DNA of 64,000 bases from JAICMB01 sp035295125 (GTDB lineage: Bacteria > Acidobacteriota > Terriglobia > Bryobacterales > Bryobacteraceae): positions 4,372 to 68,371 of the forward strand of contig DATGJP010000117.1 of assembly GCA_035295125.1 (NCBI GenBank), written 5' to 3'. This document shows positions 42,415 to 50,859 of this stretch, piece after piece (the stretch's first letter is position 1; each line of letters starts with the position of its first letter). The position numbers and the translations under genes are program-made. A model generated the notes under the pieces. It worked only from the letters and a program-made list of their open reading frames with translations, searched no databases and was not told the DNA's origin.

Positions 42415-43215
42415 TCACGCTTTCTCCTCTGCCGCGCGCTTGCGGGCAGCCTCTTGAGGGTTGGTTATGATGTCGACCCACTTCGGATCGGGCGTGGGCT
42501 GGGCGTTATAGTTGTCGTGCCAGTTCCACCACTTGTACGGCGGTGTCTGCGGGTAACCCTCGGGCGAATCCTCCCACGACTCCTGGCGGCCGAGCGGCGT
42601 GATGTCGAGGTAACTCCAGGTGGTGCCCATGGCCTCGTCGCCGCGGTTGTTGACTAGGTAGGTGCGGAATACCCGCTCGCCGTCGCGGATGAACACGTTG
42701 TGGCCGTGCCACTCGTTCACGCCGAAGTCTTCGTCGAAGCTGTCTGTGACGGTGTACCAGGGCATCTTCCAACCCATTCGTTCCTTCAGGCGTTGGATGT
42801 CCTTCTGCGGGGCGCGGGAGGCGTACGCGAGCGTGGTGTCGCGGGCATTCAGATGGGCGAGGTGGGCGACCTGATCGGCGCCGAGGGAACAGCCGCGGCA
42901 GGCATGATCGGGCCATCCGAACACCCCGGGCTCGAAGAAGGCGCGATAGACGATCAACTGCCGACGGCCCTCGAAGAGGTCGAGCAGGCTCATCTTGCCC
43001 TCAGGTCCCTCGAATCGGTACGCCTTTTCGACCGCCATCCAAGGCATCCGCCGGCGTTCCGCAGCCAGCGCGTCGCGGGAGCGGGTGAAGGCCTTCTCCT
43101 TCACGAGGAGCTGCTGGCGCGCCGCCTCCCACTCCTGCTGGGAGACGATCGGTGGGGTGTTCGTCGGGAGTTCACGTTTCCCTTGTTCTGTGACTCTCTG
43201 TTCGTTGATTGCCAT
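42415..43215 (-). CDS. DUF899 family thioredoxin-fold protein (second copy)
   Basis: 266 residues from the ATG at 43215, with AAAGGAGG in front. It shares the DUF899 core with its neighbour: LLDLFEGRRQLIVYRAFFEP, C-x2-C in HACRGCSLGADQVAHLAHLN, RMGWKMPWYTVTDSFDEDFG and GRQESWEDSPEGYPQ. It is divergent from the ArsR gene at 43482, the likely repressor. The upstream gap holds a 20-bp tandem repeat. The pair and the peroxiredoxin beyond it suggest a thiol or peroxide response cluster. Confidence 0.92.
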   Translation of the reverse strand: MAINEQRVTEQGKRELPTNTPPIVSQQEWEAARQQLLVKEKAFTRSRDALAAERRRMPWMAVEKAYRFEGPEGKMSLLDLFEGRRQLIVYRAFFEPGVFGWPDHACRGCSLGADQVAHLAHLNARDTTLAYASRAPQKDIQRLKERMGWKMPWYTVTDSFDEDFGVNEWHGHNVFIRDGERVFRTYLVNNRGDEAMGTTWSYLDITPLGRQESWEDSPEGYPQTPPYKWWNWHDNYNAQPTPDPKWVDIITNPQEAARKRAAEEKA

Positions 43216-43230
43216 CTTATTTTTTCCTCC

Positions 43231-43270
43231 TTTTATGAAACAGACCGAGATTTTATGAAACAGACCGAGA
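43231..43270. repeat. Perfect 20-bp tandem direct repeat upstream of DUF899 gene
   Basis: TTTTATGAAACAGACCGAGA occurs at 43231-43250 and again at 43251-43270 without a gap. It begins 16 bases upstream of the DUF899 start, next to its ribosome site, in the region shared with the divergent ArsR gene. It could be a recent slip duplication or two operator copies. Confidence 0.9.
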
Positions 43271-43481
43271 TTGCGATGCGGGCTGGATGGGAGAGCTCCT
43301 ATTTTCGTGTCTTGTTTTTGCACAGCTCCACTCGGGAAGGCTTCCCTACAGGCCCGAAAAATCGTGCAGCGCGCGTCCGCACAAGGCGAATCGCGCCACT
43401 TGTAAGGTGCGACGTCCCATCAGTTCACCGACTTGATTTTACCCGTTGCGGCGCCATCAACAGTTCATCTAAATTTAAACA

Positions 43482-44201
43482 ATGGATTCCGAAGCGGACG
43501 ACCTGGCCGCGCTCAGCGCCCAGTTCGCCGACCCGGCTCGTGCCGCAATGGTGATCAGCTTGATGGATGGCAGTTCACGGTCCGCGGGCGAACTGGGCCT
43601 CACCGCAAACGTGTCCCCGTCATCTGCAAGTGGTCACCTTTCGAAGCTGGTCAGTTCAGGCATTTTGACGGACTCGAAACTCGGACGTCAAAAGCATTAC
43701 CGCATTACGACGTCCGCCGTCGCTCGCGCCGTGGAGGCTCTGCTGGTCATTGCGTCGCCGAACACGGTCCTGAGAAACATCGGAAGATCTTCTCTCAACC
43801 CGTTTGCCTTCGCCCGAACCTGTTACGATCACCTTGCCGGCAGGCTGGGTGTTGAGATTACATCGGCCCTCGAAAGAGAGAAGATCATTCGTCCGGCAGG
43901 ACAAGCGTTTGAAGTCACCGACGGCGGGCTTGACTGGCTGGATGAACTGAAAATCGATTGGCGGCAGTTGCAAGATCAGAAGCGAGCGTTCGCTCTGCAG
44001 TGCCTCGATTTCACGGAGCGCCGTCCTCATCTCGCCGGAGCATTGGGATCGGCGCTGTGTGCCCGGATGATCGCGCTGGGCTGGCTCGTCAAGACGCGGG
44101 TTCCCCGATCTGTCCGGCTCACGGCCGAGGGAGAGAAGCAGTTGAGCAAGAGACTCGGACTTGTATTCACGAGAAATGGAGTTCACGCGGGCGGTGAGTA
44201 G
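43482..44201 (+). CDS. ArsR-family transcriptional regulator with long C-terminal domain
   Basis: 239 residues, about twice a minimal ArsR. The winged helix is at about 10-80: LSAQFADPARAAMVISLMDG, SAGELGLTANVSPSSASGHL and SKLVSSGILTDSKLGRQKHY. The C-terminal part (VEITSALEREKIIRPAGQAF, RRPHLAGALGSALCARMIAL) is a second helical domain seen in a known ArsR subgroup, probably for ligand or dimerisation; metal-binding cysteine pairs are absent. A TAAATTTA palindrome at 43470-43477 just before the ATG could be the operator. It is divergent from the DUF899 pair and likely controls it. Confidence 0.9.
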   Translation: MDSEADDLAALSAQFADPARAAMVISLMDGSSRSAGELGLTANVSPSSASGHLSKLVSSGILTDSKLGRQKHYRITTSAVARAVEALLVIASPNTVLRNIGRSSLNPFAFARTCYDHLAGRLGVEITSALEREKIIRPAGQAFEVTDGGLDWLDELKIDWRQLQDQKRAFALQCLDFTERRPHLAGALGSALCARMIALGWLVKTRVPRSVRLTAEGEKQLSKRLGLVFTRNGVHAGGE

Positions 44202-44237
44202 CTTCGCGGTGGGTGGACTCGCTGTGGAAGGGTGGAG

Positions 44238-44254
44238 CACGGTAGTGTACCGTG
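44238..44254. promoter_or_regulatory. Perfect 7-bp inverted repeat upstream of the peroxiredoxin gene
   Basis: CACGGTA (44238-44244) and TACCGTG (44248-44254) enclose GTG, directly before the ribosome site GAGGAGG. It could be an operator or a small mRNA hairpin. Just upstream TGTGGAAGGGTGGA is half of the dispersed repeat. Confidence 0.5.
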
Positions 44255-44271
44255 ATGAGGAGGTTTGAATC

Positions 44272-45045
44272 ATGAAGCGTCGTCGCAATATTTTAAACTG
44301 GGCGGGATTCGCGGTCGTGCTTGTCGCGCTCGTGAGCTACATCCCGTTATTCGCGGTGTTCCCCGCAACGCGCGACATTCCATGGGCAAACTATCTCTTA
44401 TTTCTGATCGGCGGCGCGCTGCTTGCGGTGGGCCTCAAGCGCGCGTACGGCGATCCCGAGCACAACCGTGGTAAGATCAGCGGCTCGATTCTGGCTACGC
44501 TGAGTGTCCTGCTGTTCGCTTTGTTCGTTGTGACCGTTACGTACTTTTCGAAGCAGATCCCATCCTCCGAAAACGCATTACACGCCGGGCGAAAAGCGCC
44601 GCCGTTCGTGCTCGTGGATACCGCTGGCAAGCAAATCTCATCGGCCGATCTTTTGAAGGATCATCGTGGACTCGTTCTCGTTTTCTATCGAGGGTACTGG
44701 TGACCGTTCTGCAACTCCGAGTTGCGGGGTTTCGAGCAGGACCTAAACGAGTTTCACCAGCGTGGCGTTGAAGTTGTGGCAATCAGCGTGGATTCGCCCG
44801 CCGAGTCACAGAAGCTCTGCCAGTCCCGAGGGTATAAATTTCCTTTTCTCTCCGATCCCAAGGCTGAGACGATCCGGGAGTATGGAGTGCTGCATCCCAA
44901 GGGGGGCGAGGAAGGTAAAGACATCGCACGGCCCGCCGAATTTCTCGTTGATGCGGGCGGCACGATCCGCTGGGTAAACCTGACCGATGATATCCGGGTG
45001 CGGGCCAGGCCGGAAGCGGTCCTCGCGGCAATCGACCGGCTTTGA
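44272..45045 (+). CDS. Membrane-anchored peroxiredoxin-like selenoprotein (UGA at the peroxidatic cysteine)
   Basis: Read through one in-frame TGA (44701-44703, codon 144) the gene gives 257 residues. Three N-terminal helices (about 12-32, 40-58, 71-93) anchor an AhpC/TSA domain: LHAGRKAPPFVLVDTAG, GLVLVFYRGYW-U-PFCNSEL, VVAISVDSPAES, FPFLSDPKAETIREYGV and AEFLVDAGGTIRW. The TGA stands exactly where relatives have the first cysteine of WCPFC, giving U144-x2-C147. A SECIS-like hairpin follows the TGA. GAGGAGG precedes the ATG at 44272. Without read-through the first frame stops at residue 143, just before the active site. It would reduce peroxides near the membrane. A point mutation is the alternative. 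Confidence 0.85.
44709..44739 (+). promoter_or_regulatory. Candidate bacterial SECIS element
   Basis: After the TGA at 44701, CTGC (44709-44712) pairs with GCAG (44736-44739) and AACTCC (44713-44718) with GGGGTT (44726-44731, one G-U), with a TCGA bulge on the 3' side. The seven-base apical loop is GAGTTGC, with G first, 15 bases after the UGA. This fits the loose rule for bacterial SECIS elements (loop about 16-37 bases from the UGA, early G). A competing fold GCAACT-CCG-AGTTGC exists, so a thermodynamic or covariation test would decide. Confidence 0.6.
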
Positions 45046-45134
45046 CGCGTTCGGGCGGGTTGAATGCCTGAGGTATCGGCCTTATGAAAAAGGAACCCGA
45101 CACGGCAACTACTCGTATTTGTTAGTAAGTAAGC

Positions 45135-47597
45135 ATGTCCACACTCACGCAGGACATCCGTTACGGCGTCCGCATGCTTGGCAAAAACCCCGGTTTCACA
45201 AGCATCGCCGTAATCGCGATGGCGCTCGGCATTGGCGCCAACACAGCCATCTTCAGCGTCGTTAATGGAGTGTTACTCCAGCCGCTGCCCTATGCCCAAC
45301 CGGACCGCTTGTTCCGCCTCGGTGAAACGTCGCCTGACTTTACGAGCATGTCGGTCGCGTACCCCAACTTCCGCGACTGGAAGGACCAGTCCCAGAGCTT
45401 TTCCAGCCTGGCAGCGGTCCGCTGGGAGGAGTATGACGTCACCGGCGGGTCCCAACCCGAGCACGTGAGTGCCAAGATGGTCACCACCAACTTCTTCCGC
45501 ACTTTCGGAATCAACCCGACGCTCGGCCGGAATTTCGACGCGCACACCGACCGCCTGGGGGCCGCGCCCGTCGTCATGATTAGCGGCGGTCTGTGGGCCC
45601 GGCGCTATGGTTCTAATCCCTCGGTCATCGGAACGCAAATCATCCTGAATGGAGGAAGCTACACCATCGTGGGCGTCGCGCCCGCCGATTTTCAATTCGA
45701 AGGCAAGGCCGACGTCTATACGCTTTTGGAGCAGTGGGACGACCTGATGGCCCGCTCTCGTGAAATGCACCCGGGTATCTACGTGGTGGGCCGCCTCAAG
45801 CCCGGTGTCACGCAAGCCCAGGCGCAATCCGAAATGACTGCCATCGCCGCCCACCTGGCCAACGCCTATCCGAAATCGAACTCCAAGCATGGCATCAATA
45901 TCGTGCCGCTGAGCCGCATCGTTATCGGAAATGTCCGGCCGACCCTGCTGGTCCTTTTAGGCGCGGTGGGTTTTGTGCTTCTGATCGCCTGCGCCAACGT
46001 CGCGAACCTCCTGCTCGCCCGCTTCACGCAACGCCAGAAAGAAATCGCAATTCGTTCCGCCATGGGCGCGGGCCACCGCCGGATCGTACGCCAACTACTC
46101 ACCGAAAGCGTACTGCTGGCGCTGGCCGGCGGCATTGCCGGGTTGGCCATCGCACGCTGGGGCACGAAAGCCGTAATGGCGGCTGTGCCGGGCGGCCTGC
46201 CTCGCATGGAAAACATACGGATGGACGGATGGGTGCTCGCTTTCACGCTGGGCGTAGCGCTCCTCACCGGAATTGTGTTCGGATTGGCGCCGGCCCTCCA
46301 ACTCTCCGCGGTCGACCTGCACGACATGCTGAAGGAAGGTACCCGCGGGTCATCGGCCGGACGCCGCCGCCTCCGTAGTCTGCTCGTCGTTTGCGAGGTG
46401 GCCGCCGCATTGGTGCTGCTCGCGGGCGCCGGTCTCATGCTGCGGACCATGTGGAGTCTCAGCGGTTTGAATCCGGGATTTACTCCCGACCATGTGCTGA
46501 CCTTTTCTGTGGGACTCTCGCCGGCCAACATTACCACGACTGACCGCATTCTGGAGACGTGGCAGCAGACGGTCGAACACGTTCAGAACGTGCCCGGAGT
46601 GAGCAAGGCGTCGATCTCTACATTGATCCCTCTGGCCGGGAATGACAACGAAATTCCCTTCTATGTGTTCGGCCGCCCGCGCCCCACTTCCCAGGGCGAC
46701 ATGTCCTGGGCGCTGTTGACGCTGACGGACCCCGGCTATCAGCAGGCCATGAACATTCCGATGCTGCGCGGCCGCTTTGTAGAACCGCGGGACATGCGCC
46801 GAAACTCGCACATCGTCGTCATCGACGAGGTTATGGCGCGTACTCTCTTCCCGCACGAAGACGCTGTCGGTAAGAGCATCGTGGTCGCCGACCTGAGCGG
46901 TGACATGGGCCCCGAAATGTCGATCCCGTTGCAGATTGTTGGTGTAATCGGGCACGTCAGTCACTGGGGGCTGGACAGCGACGCCACCGCGCGCGTCCGC
47001 AATCAGTTGTACATGCCCCTGTCGCAGATCCCCGATCAGTTCATGAAGAGCACCACCCAATTCACCACCTTCGTAGTTCGAACGGCAATCGAGCCGCTCG
47101 CCACGGTCTCAGCCATCCGCGCCGCTGTACTTGAAACCGGCAACGATCAGCCGGTTTACGATGTTCGCACCATGAATCAAATCATCACAGCGTCTATGGC
47201 CGACCGGCGCTTCTCCATGCTTCTGCTCGGCATCTTCGCCGCGCTGGCGCTGTTGCTCGCCGTGGTTGGCATTTACGGAGTGATCTCGTACACGGTCGCC
47301 CAGCGCACGCGCGAAATCGGCATACGCATGGCGCTGGGTGCCGCACAATCCGATGTGCTGAAGGTGGTGGTATCGCAGGGCATGATGCCGGTATTGACAG
47401 GCCTCGCCATCGGACTGGCCGCGTCGTTCGGGCTCACACGTCTGATGTCCGGCATGCTCTACGGCGTAAAAGCGGGCGACCCGTTGACTCTGATCGGTGT
47501 GTCCCTGACTCTGGCCGCCGTGGCTCTACTCGCCACCCTGATTCCCGCGCGCCGCGCCATCCGGATTCCCGCGGTAGTCGCGCTGCGCTCGGAGTAA
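45135..47597 (+). CDS. ADOP-family ABC transporter permease (MacB/FtsX type)
   Basis: 820 residues, the second such protein here. NPGFTSIAVIAMALGIGANT is the first helix, with a MacB periplasmic core after it, then FtsX segments (VLLGAVGFVLLIACANVANL, QRQKEIAIRSAMGAGHRRIV), a second core and a last FtsX part (RTREIGIRMALGAAQSDVLK). It is a close relative of the permease at 29697. It lacks an ATPase neighbour and follows the selenoprotein after 89 bases, without clear coupling. Confidence 0.9.
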   Translation: MSTLTQDIRYGVRMLGKNPGFTSIAVIAMALGIGANTAIFSVVNGVLLQPLPYAQPDRLFRLGETSPDFTSMSVAYPNFRDWKDQSQSFSSLAAVRWEEYDVTGGSQPEHVSAKMVTTNFFRTFGINPTLGRNFDAHTDRLGAAPVVMISGGLWARRYGSNPSVIGTQIILNGGSYTIVGVAPADFQFEGKADVYTLLEQWDDLMARSREMHPGIYVVGRLKPGVTQAQAQSEMTAIAAHLANAYPKSNSKHGINIVPLSRIVIGNVRPTLLVLLGAVGFVLLIACANVANLLLARFTQRQKEIAIRSAMGAGHRRIVRQLLTESVLLALAGGIAGLAIARWGTKAVMAAVPGGLPRMENIRMDGWVLAFTLGVALLTGIVFGLAPALQLSAVDLHDMLKEGTRGSSAGRRRLRSLLVVCEVAAALVLLAGAGLMLRTMWSLSGLNPGFTPDHVLTFSVGLSPANITTTDRILETWQQTVEHVQNVPGVSKASISTLIPLAGNDNEIPFYVFGRPRPTSQGDMSWALLTLTDPGYQQAMNIPMLRGRFVEPRDMRRNSHIVVIDEVMARTLFPHEDAVGKSIVVADLSGDMGPEMSIPLQIVGVIGHVSHWGLDSDATARVRNQLYMPLSQIPDQFMKSTTQFTTFVVRTAIEPLATVSAIRAAVLETGNDQPVYDVRTMNQIITASMADRRFSMLLLGIFAALALLLAVVGIYGVISYTVAQRTREIGIRMALGAAQSDVLKVVVSQGMMPVLTGLAIGLAASFGLTRLMSGMLYGVKAGDPLTLIGVSLTLAAVALLATLIPARRAIRIPAVVALRSE

Positions 47598-47630
47598 AAT
47601 AACACCTGACTGTTGCCGTCAGGAGAGCTC

Positions 47631-47963
47631 ATGGCATGCAATAATCTGCAGCCCTCAAGCGGACCATACTATCTGGCCCCCGGGGGTACCGCTCGAATTA
47701 CCATGTGGTACGGAAACCCAGGCGATGATCATGGCGCGCAGTGGATCATGGCACATCCACTTCCGGGGGAGTATCCGTGCGAACTCGTAGTTTCCGACTT
47801 CTCAAAGAGTCTGGATTACGGATTAGTAGGAGCAGGATCTGGTGGCAGTTTCGATTACAGCCAGGCGTCGCCTTATTATCGATACGCAGTAACGGTAACC
47901 AACTGGGGACCGCATGGTGACCGATTCAATCTCCAGGGTGGCGCAACGACTGATCTGAGGTGA
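47631..47963 (+). CDS. Small protein of unknown function, probably beta-rich
   Basis: 110 residues from the ATG at 47631, with AGGAGAGCTC in front, a good ribosome site. MACNNLQPSSGPYYLAPGGT, ARITMWYGNPGDDHGAQW and YAVTVTNWGPHGDRFNLQGG suggest a small all-beta domain with many glycines and aromatics, a bit like secreted lectin- or cystatin-like modules, but no signal peptide. I do not recognise it. It is 33 bp after the permease gene. Confidence 0.65.
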   Translation: MACNNLQPSSGPYYLAPGGTARITMWYGNPGDDHGAQWIMAHPLPGEYPCELVVSDFSKSLDYGLVGAGSGGSFDYSQASPYYRYAVTVTNWGPHGDRFNLQGGATTDLR

Positions 47964-48172
47964 CTCGAATCATAAGCAAAGCAGAAACAATGATCGAAAT
48001 GTTGTTCGTGACGGACAAGGAAGGCCGCATCATCGTTGACTCGTTTCCGGCAGGCGAGCCCAGCACCGACAGCCATTGCGACTTTACCCGGCCAGCAAAT
48101 TCACCGGACCCAAGTACCGGCTTCCATTGCAGGTCTCAAGGGCCACCATCGAACCCGCGAACTCACGATTAA
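47960..48172 (+). CDS. Doubtful short frame following the small beta-rich gene
   Basis: 70 residues from a GTG overlapping the previous stop. The N-terminal half, KAETMIEMLFVTDKEGRIIV, reads like a real protein strand, but the second half (STDSHCDFTRPANSPDPST, FHCRSQGPPSNPRTHD) has the look of unselected sequence. It may be the remnant of a gene or not a gene at all. The rest of the 47964-48179 gap shows nothing else. Confidence 0.2.
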   Translation: MTRIISKAETMIEMLFVTDKEGRIIVDSFPAGEPSTDSHCDFTRPANSPDPSTGFHCRSQGPPSNPRTHD

Positions 48173-48179
48173 TTCTTAA

Positions 48180-48839
48180 CTAATTCCCCACACCGGCCGC
48201 CGGCATCTGCTCATCCACTAAGCGGCTGAACCGGCGCCCCGCCATGGCGCTCAATGCCACCATGAGCACGATGGCGACGGTATGCGGCACATTCGAAAGC
48301 CAGGCAGCACGAGCCACCGAATTGCTGTAAACAATGATCACGCGCAGAATCGAATCCAGGCCCAGCCCCACGCCAAAACCAAAGGTGAGAAACCGGTGCG
48401 TACGTCGAAACTCCGCCGACCGCTCCCATGCGCGCTCGAAAGCAGCGAGCCGCTCCGGACCGCCTTTCGCAGCCATCGGACGCGATCCGGCGAAACTGAC
48501 GGGCCGCTCCGCGAAAGCGGAGAACATCAGGTAAACGGCCGCGCACCCGGTATAGAACGAAGGCCGAATCAGCATTAACCGGGGATCGCGCAGAAAGATC
48601 ATCAAGGCGATCGATACCCCGATCTCGGCCACCACCAGCCCGCCAACCGAATCCAGCCCTTTGCGCCGGATCGTGTTTACGGTGGTTGTGACGATTGCGA
48701 CAATGCCGCCCGCCGTAAGCGCCCACACCCCTTTCGCCCCGAACTCGGACGCGATCAGGTAGGCAAGAAACGGCGCAACGATATCAACGAGAAATGGAAG
48801 CCAGAGACGCATCGGATTTTGCGGTTTGCTCTCTTGCAT
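48180..48839 (-). CDS. Membrane protein, VC0807-like (DUF3159-type)
   Basis: 219 residues from the ATG at 48839, overlapping the glycosidase stop. About six membrane helices, with FLVDIVAPFLAYLIASEFG, ALTAGGIVAIVTTTVNTIRR, GLVVAEIGVSIALMIFLRDP and FLTFGFGVGLGLDSILRVII. The pattern of paired helices with R/D at the turns is that of the VC0807 family of unknown function. GGAGGCGTG is before the start. It is the last gene of the padR-glycosidase operon. Confidence 0.8.
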   Translation of the reverse strand: MQESKPQNPMRLWLPFLVDIVAPFLAYLIASEFGAKGVWALTAGGIVAIVTTTVNTIRRKGLDSVGGLVVAEIGVSIALMIFLRDPRLMLIRPSFYTGCAAVYLMFSAFAERPVSFAGSRPMAAKGGPERLAAFERAWERSAEFRRTHRFLTFGFGVGLGLDSILRVIIVYSNSVARAAWLSNVPHTVAIVLMVALSAMAGRRFSRLVDEQMPAAGVGN

Positions 48840-50254
48840 CACGCCTCCACGTAAAGCGGAGTGATCGATAGCAGCACGCGGATCCGGCCATGTTCCACCG
48901 CAACCGGAACCGGCGCGCCGAAGGCGTCGGTGGCAGTGGCTGACGGCGCGACCCAATCCCAATCAAACGGGCGCGGCGGCAAATCCTCGCCCGAGAATGC
49001 ATCGCGGCGTTCCCAGGCCACGTGGAGCGGCCCCCGGGCGCCGCGATCCACCTCGAACAGAAACACCGATTCGTGTTCCGGCGTAGCAACACGCCGAACC
49101 GACCGCACTTCCGCCAGAATTTGCGCCATGCGGGCAAACACATCCGCCGACAGGGTCCGCCGCGTCAGCGCCTCGCCTTCGAGGCCCAGCAGCCCGATCT
49201 TGGCGTACATCAGCGTCATTAGGTCGCACGTCTCGCCGTGAACATCGAGGAGGTCCCAATACAGCGTTTTCCGAACGCCCGCGGACAATGCGAGGACATT
49301 CCGCATGACGATGCTGCGCGACTGGATGCGCTGATACTTGGCATCCAGTTCGGCGGGGCAATCCAACATGAACATTTGCGTCTGCGGCGGAAGCGCTGCC
49401 ATGTTGGCGTACAGTTCCTGGATGCGTTCCGTGATCCGGGGATCCTGCGGCGGCGACCAGTGCTCCACTAGTTCGCGGTACTGGTGGTTTTCGCGGAACT
49501 CGAAGAGATTTGGCCCGCCATATTCGGTACAGATGATGGGCTTGTCGTAACCGTTGGCCTGCATCCTACGCCGCATGTGCTCAACTCGAGCCACGATGCT
49601 ATAGGGATCTCCATACAGGCGCAGATCGAAAATGTCGAAGGCATTCCCACCTTCTCGGAGTACGTAATCGAAGAACGCCAGCGATTTTTCCTGCTGCGGA
49701 AACGGCTCCATCCGCATCCCGGGCAGGAGAACCATTTCCGGCGGCACGAACATTCCATCGTAGCCGCCCACGACGACGACAGCGTCCGGATCGCCATCTT
49801 TCACCGCGCGATAGAACACCCGTAGTTGGGCAACGAACTGCTCTTTGGTGCCGGACCAGAACACCGGATTATTCGGCTCGGCGTCGTTCTGCCAATACCG
49901 CACACGGCCCCGGCAGCGCTCTACCGTCCGACGCACGAAACGGTAATACTCTTCGAGATCCTTGGCCGGCGAAGGCGGCAGGATCGCTGAAGGACGCTCT
50001 GTGGCCCACTGCGAAGCCGAGAAGATGGAGATTAGCCCTTCCTCGGGTGTGGCCAGTTGTTCAACAAAGGCATTCAACGCGCTCCAATCAAAGCGTCCCG
50101 GCTCCGGCTCGATCTGCTGCCAGAACAGGTAAACCTTCGTGAATCCCGCGCCGAGCTCACGCAATTGGGGCATATATATGGCCGGCGGAACGCCGCTGTA
50201 GCCGTATAAAATGAACCACGCGACGCCAAACGGAGACTCATTTTCGCCGATCAT
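48839..50254 (-). CDS. Glycoside hydrolase-like TIM-barrel protein (clan A type)
   Basis: 471 residues. GVAWFILYGYSGVPPAIYMP and LGAGFTKVYLFWQQIEPEPG are the first barrel strands; the probable acid/base glutamate is in RYWQNDAEPNNPVFW, and a second glutamate, likely the nucleophile, in IICTEYGGPNLFEF. This is the clan GH-A layout (NE and E at the ends of strands 4 and 7). No signal peptide, so it would act on a substrate that enters the cell. The ATG at 50254 overlaps padR by four bases, with GGGAGGCGGCC upstream. Substrate unknown. Confidence 0.8.
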   Translation of the reverse strand: MIGENESPFGVAWFILYGYSGVPPAIYMPQLRELGAGFTKVYLFWQQIEPEPGRFDWSALNAFVEQLATPEEGLISIFSASQWATERPSAILPPSPAKDLEEYYRFVRRTVERCRGRVRYWQNDAEPNNPVFWSGTKEQFVAQLRVFYRAVKDGDPDAVVVVGGYDGMFVPPEMVLLPGMRMEPFPQQEKSLAFFDYVLREGGNAFDIFDLRLYGDPYSIVARVEHMRRRMQANGYDKPIICTEYGGPNLFEFRENHQYRELVEHWSPPQDPRITERIQELYANMAALPPQTQMFMLDCPAELDAKYQRIQSRSIVMRNVLALSAGVRKTLYWDLLDVHGETCDLMTLMYAKIGLLGLEGEALTRRTLSADVFARMAQILAEVRSVRRVATPEHESVFLFEVDRGARGPLHVAWERRDAFSGEDLPPRPFDWDWVAPSATATDAFGAPVPVAVEHGRIRVLLSITPLYVEA

Positions 50255-50859
50255 GGCCGCCTCCCGGACCTGGTCTTTGAATCCCGGGGACGTATCTCGC
50301 TGAGAATCTCGTCGATGTCCCACCGCAATGCTCCCGATTCCAGTTCCCGAAGAGTACTCCGGACCCAGGAGAGTTCGGCGGCCCGCATCGCCCGCGCGTA
50401 CTCGGATTCGATCAGGTGAATTCGGGGTAGACGCGACTGCGCCTCGGCCAGGAGACCATCCAGGCTCGCGATCTCCTCCTTCAGACGCTCGGCGCGGCCG
50501 GCCATATCAATAATGGCGTCCTCAGGCGTGAGGTGAACGAGAAAGCTGAGTGACCCCATGAAATGGGACCGCTCGTTTTGAGGCAGCGCGATGAATTTCC
50601 GCAGCCATTCCACCAGCGCGGCTTTGCCGGCGGCCAGAATACGATACGTCGTTCGCTCCGGGCGCAGCCCATTGCGGCTGGTACTCCCGGCTTTGATCAG
50701 TTGCGCCGCTTCAAGCCGGCCGATGGCGTGATACAACGACCCGCGCTTGAGCACCAGAATTGCGTCCTTATGGCGCTCCTTCAGCACCTTCTGGATCTCG
50801 TACGGGTGCATCGGACGCTCGCGAAGAAGCGAGAGAACCGCGATTTCCCAAAGTCCCAT
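50251..50859 (-). CDS. PadR-family transcriptional regulator
   Basis: 202 residues. GLWEIAVLSLLRERPMHPYE, VLKERHKDAILVLKRGSLYH and AIGRLEAAQLIKAGST form the winged helix; the C-terminus (about 110-200) is the helical dimer part. PadR repressors answer phenolics, drugs or other small molecules. It is followed by a glycosidase and a membrane protein in one overlapping operon. A perfect 12-bp palindrome starts at its own ATG, so it very probably controls itself. Confidence 0.93.
   Translation of the reverse strand: MGLWEIAVLSLLRERPMHPYEIQKVLKERHKDAILVLKRGSLYHAIGRLEAAQLIKAGSTSRNGLRPERTTYRILAAGKAALVEWLRKFIALPQNERSHFMGSLSFLVHLTPEDAIIDMAGRAERLKEEIASLDGLLAEAQSRLPRIHLIESEYARAMRAAELSWVRSTLRELESGALRWDIDEILSEIRPRDSKTRSGRRP

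Noticed and set aside
44272..44703. Two separate genes (a short membrane protein and a truncated peroxiredoxin) at the selenoprotein locus
   Set aside because: The two halves make a single domain in one frame, and the second half has no ribosome site or sensible start.
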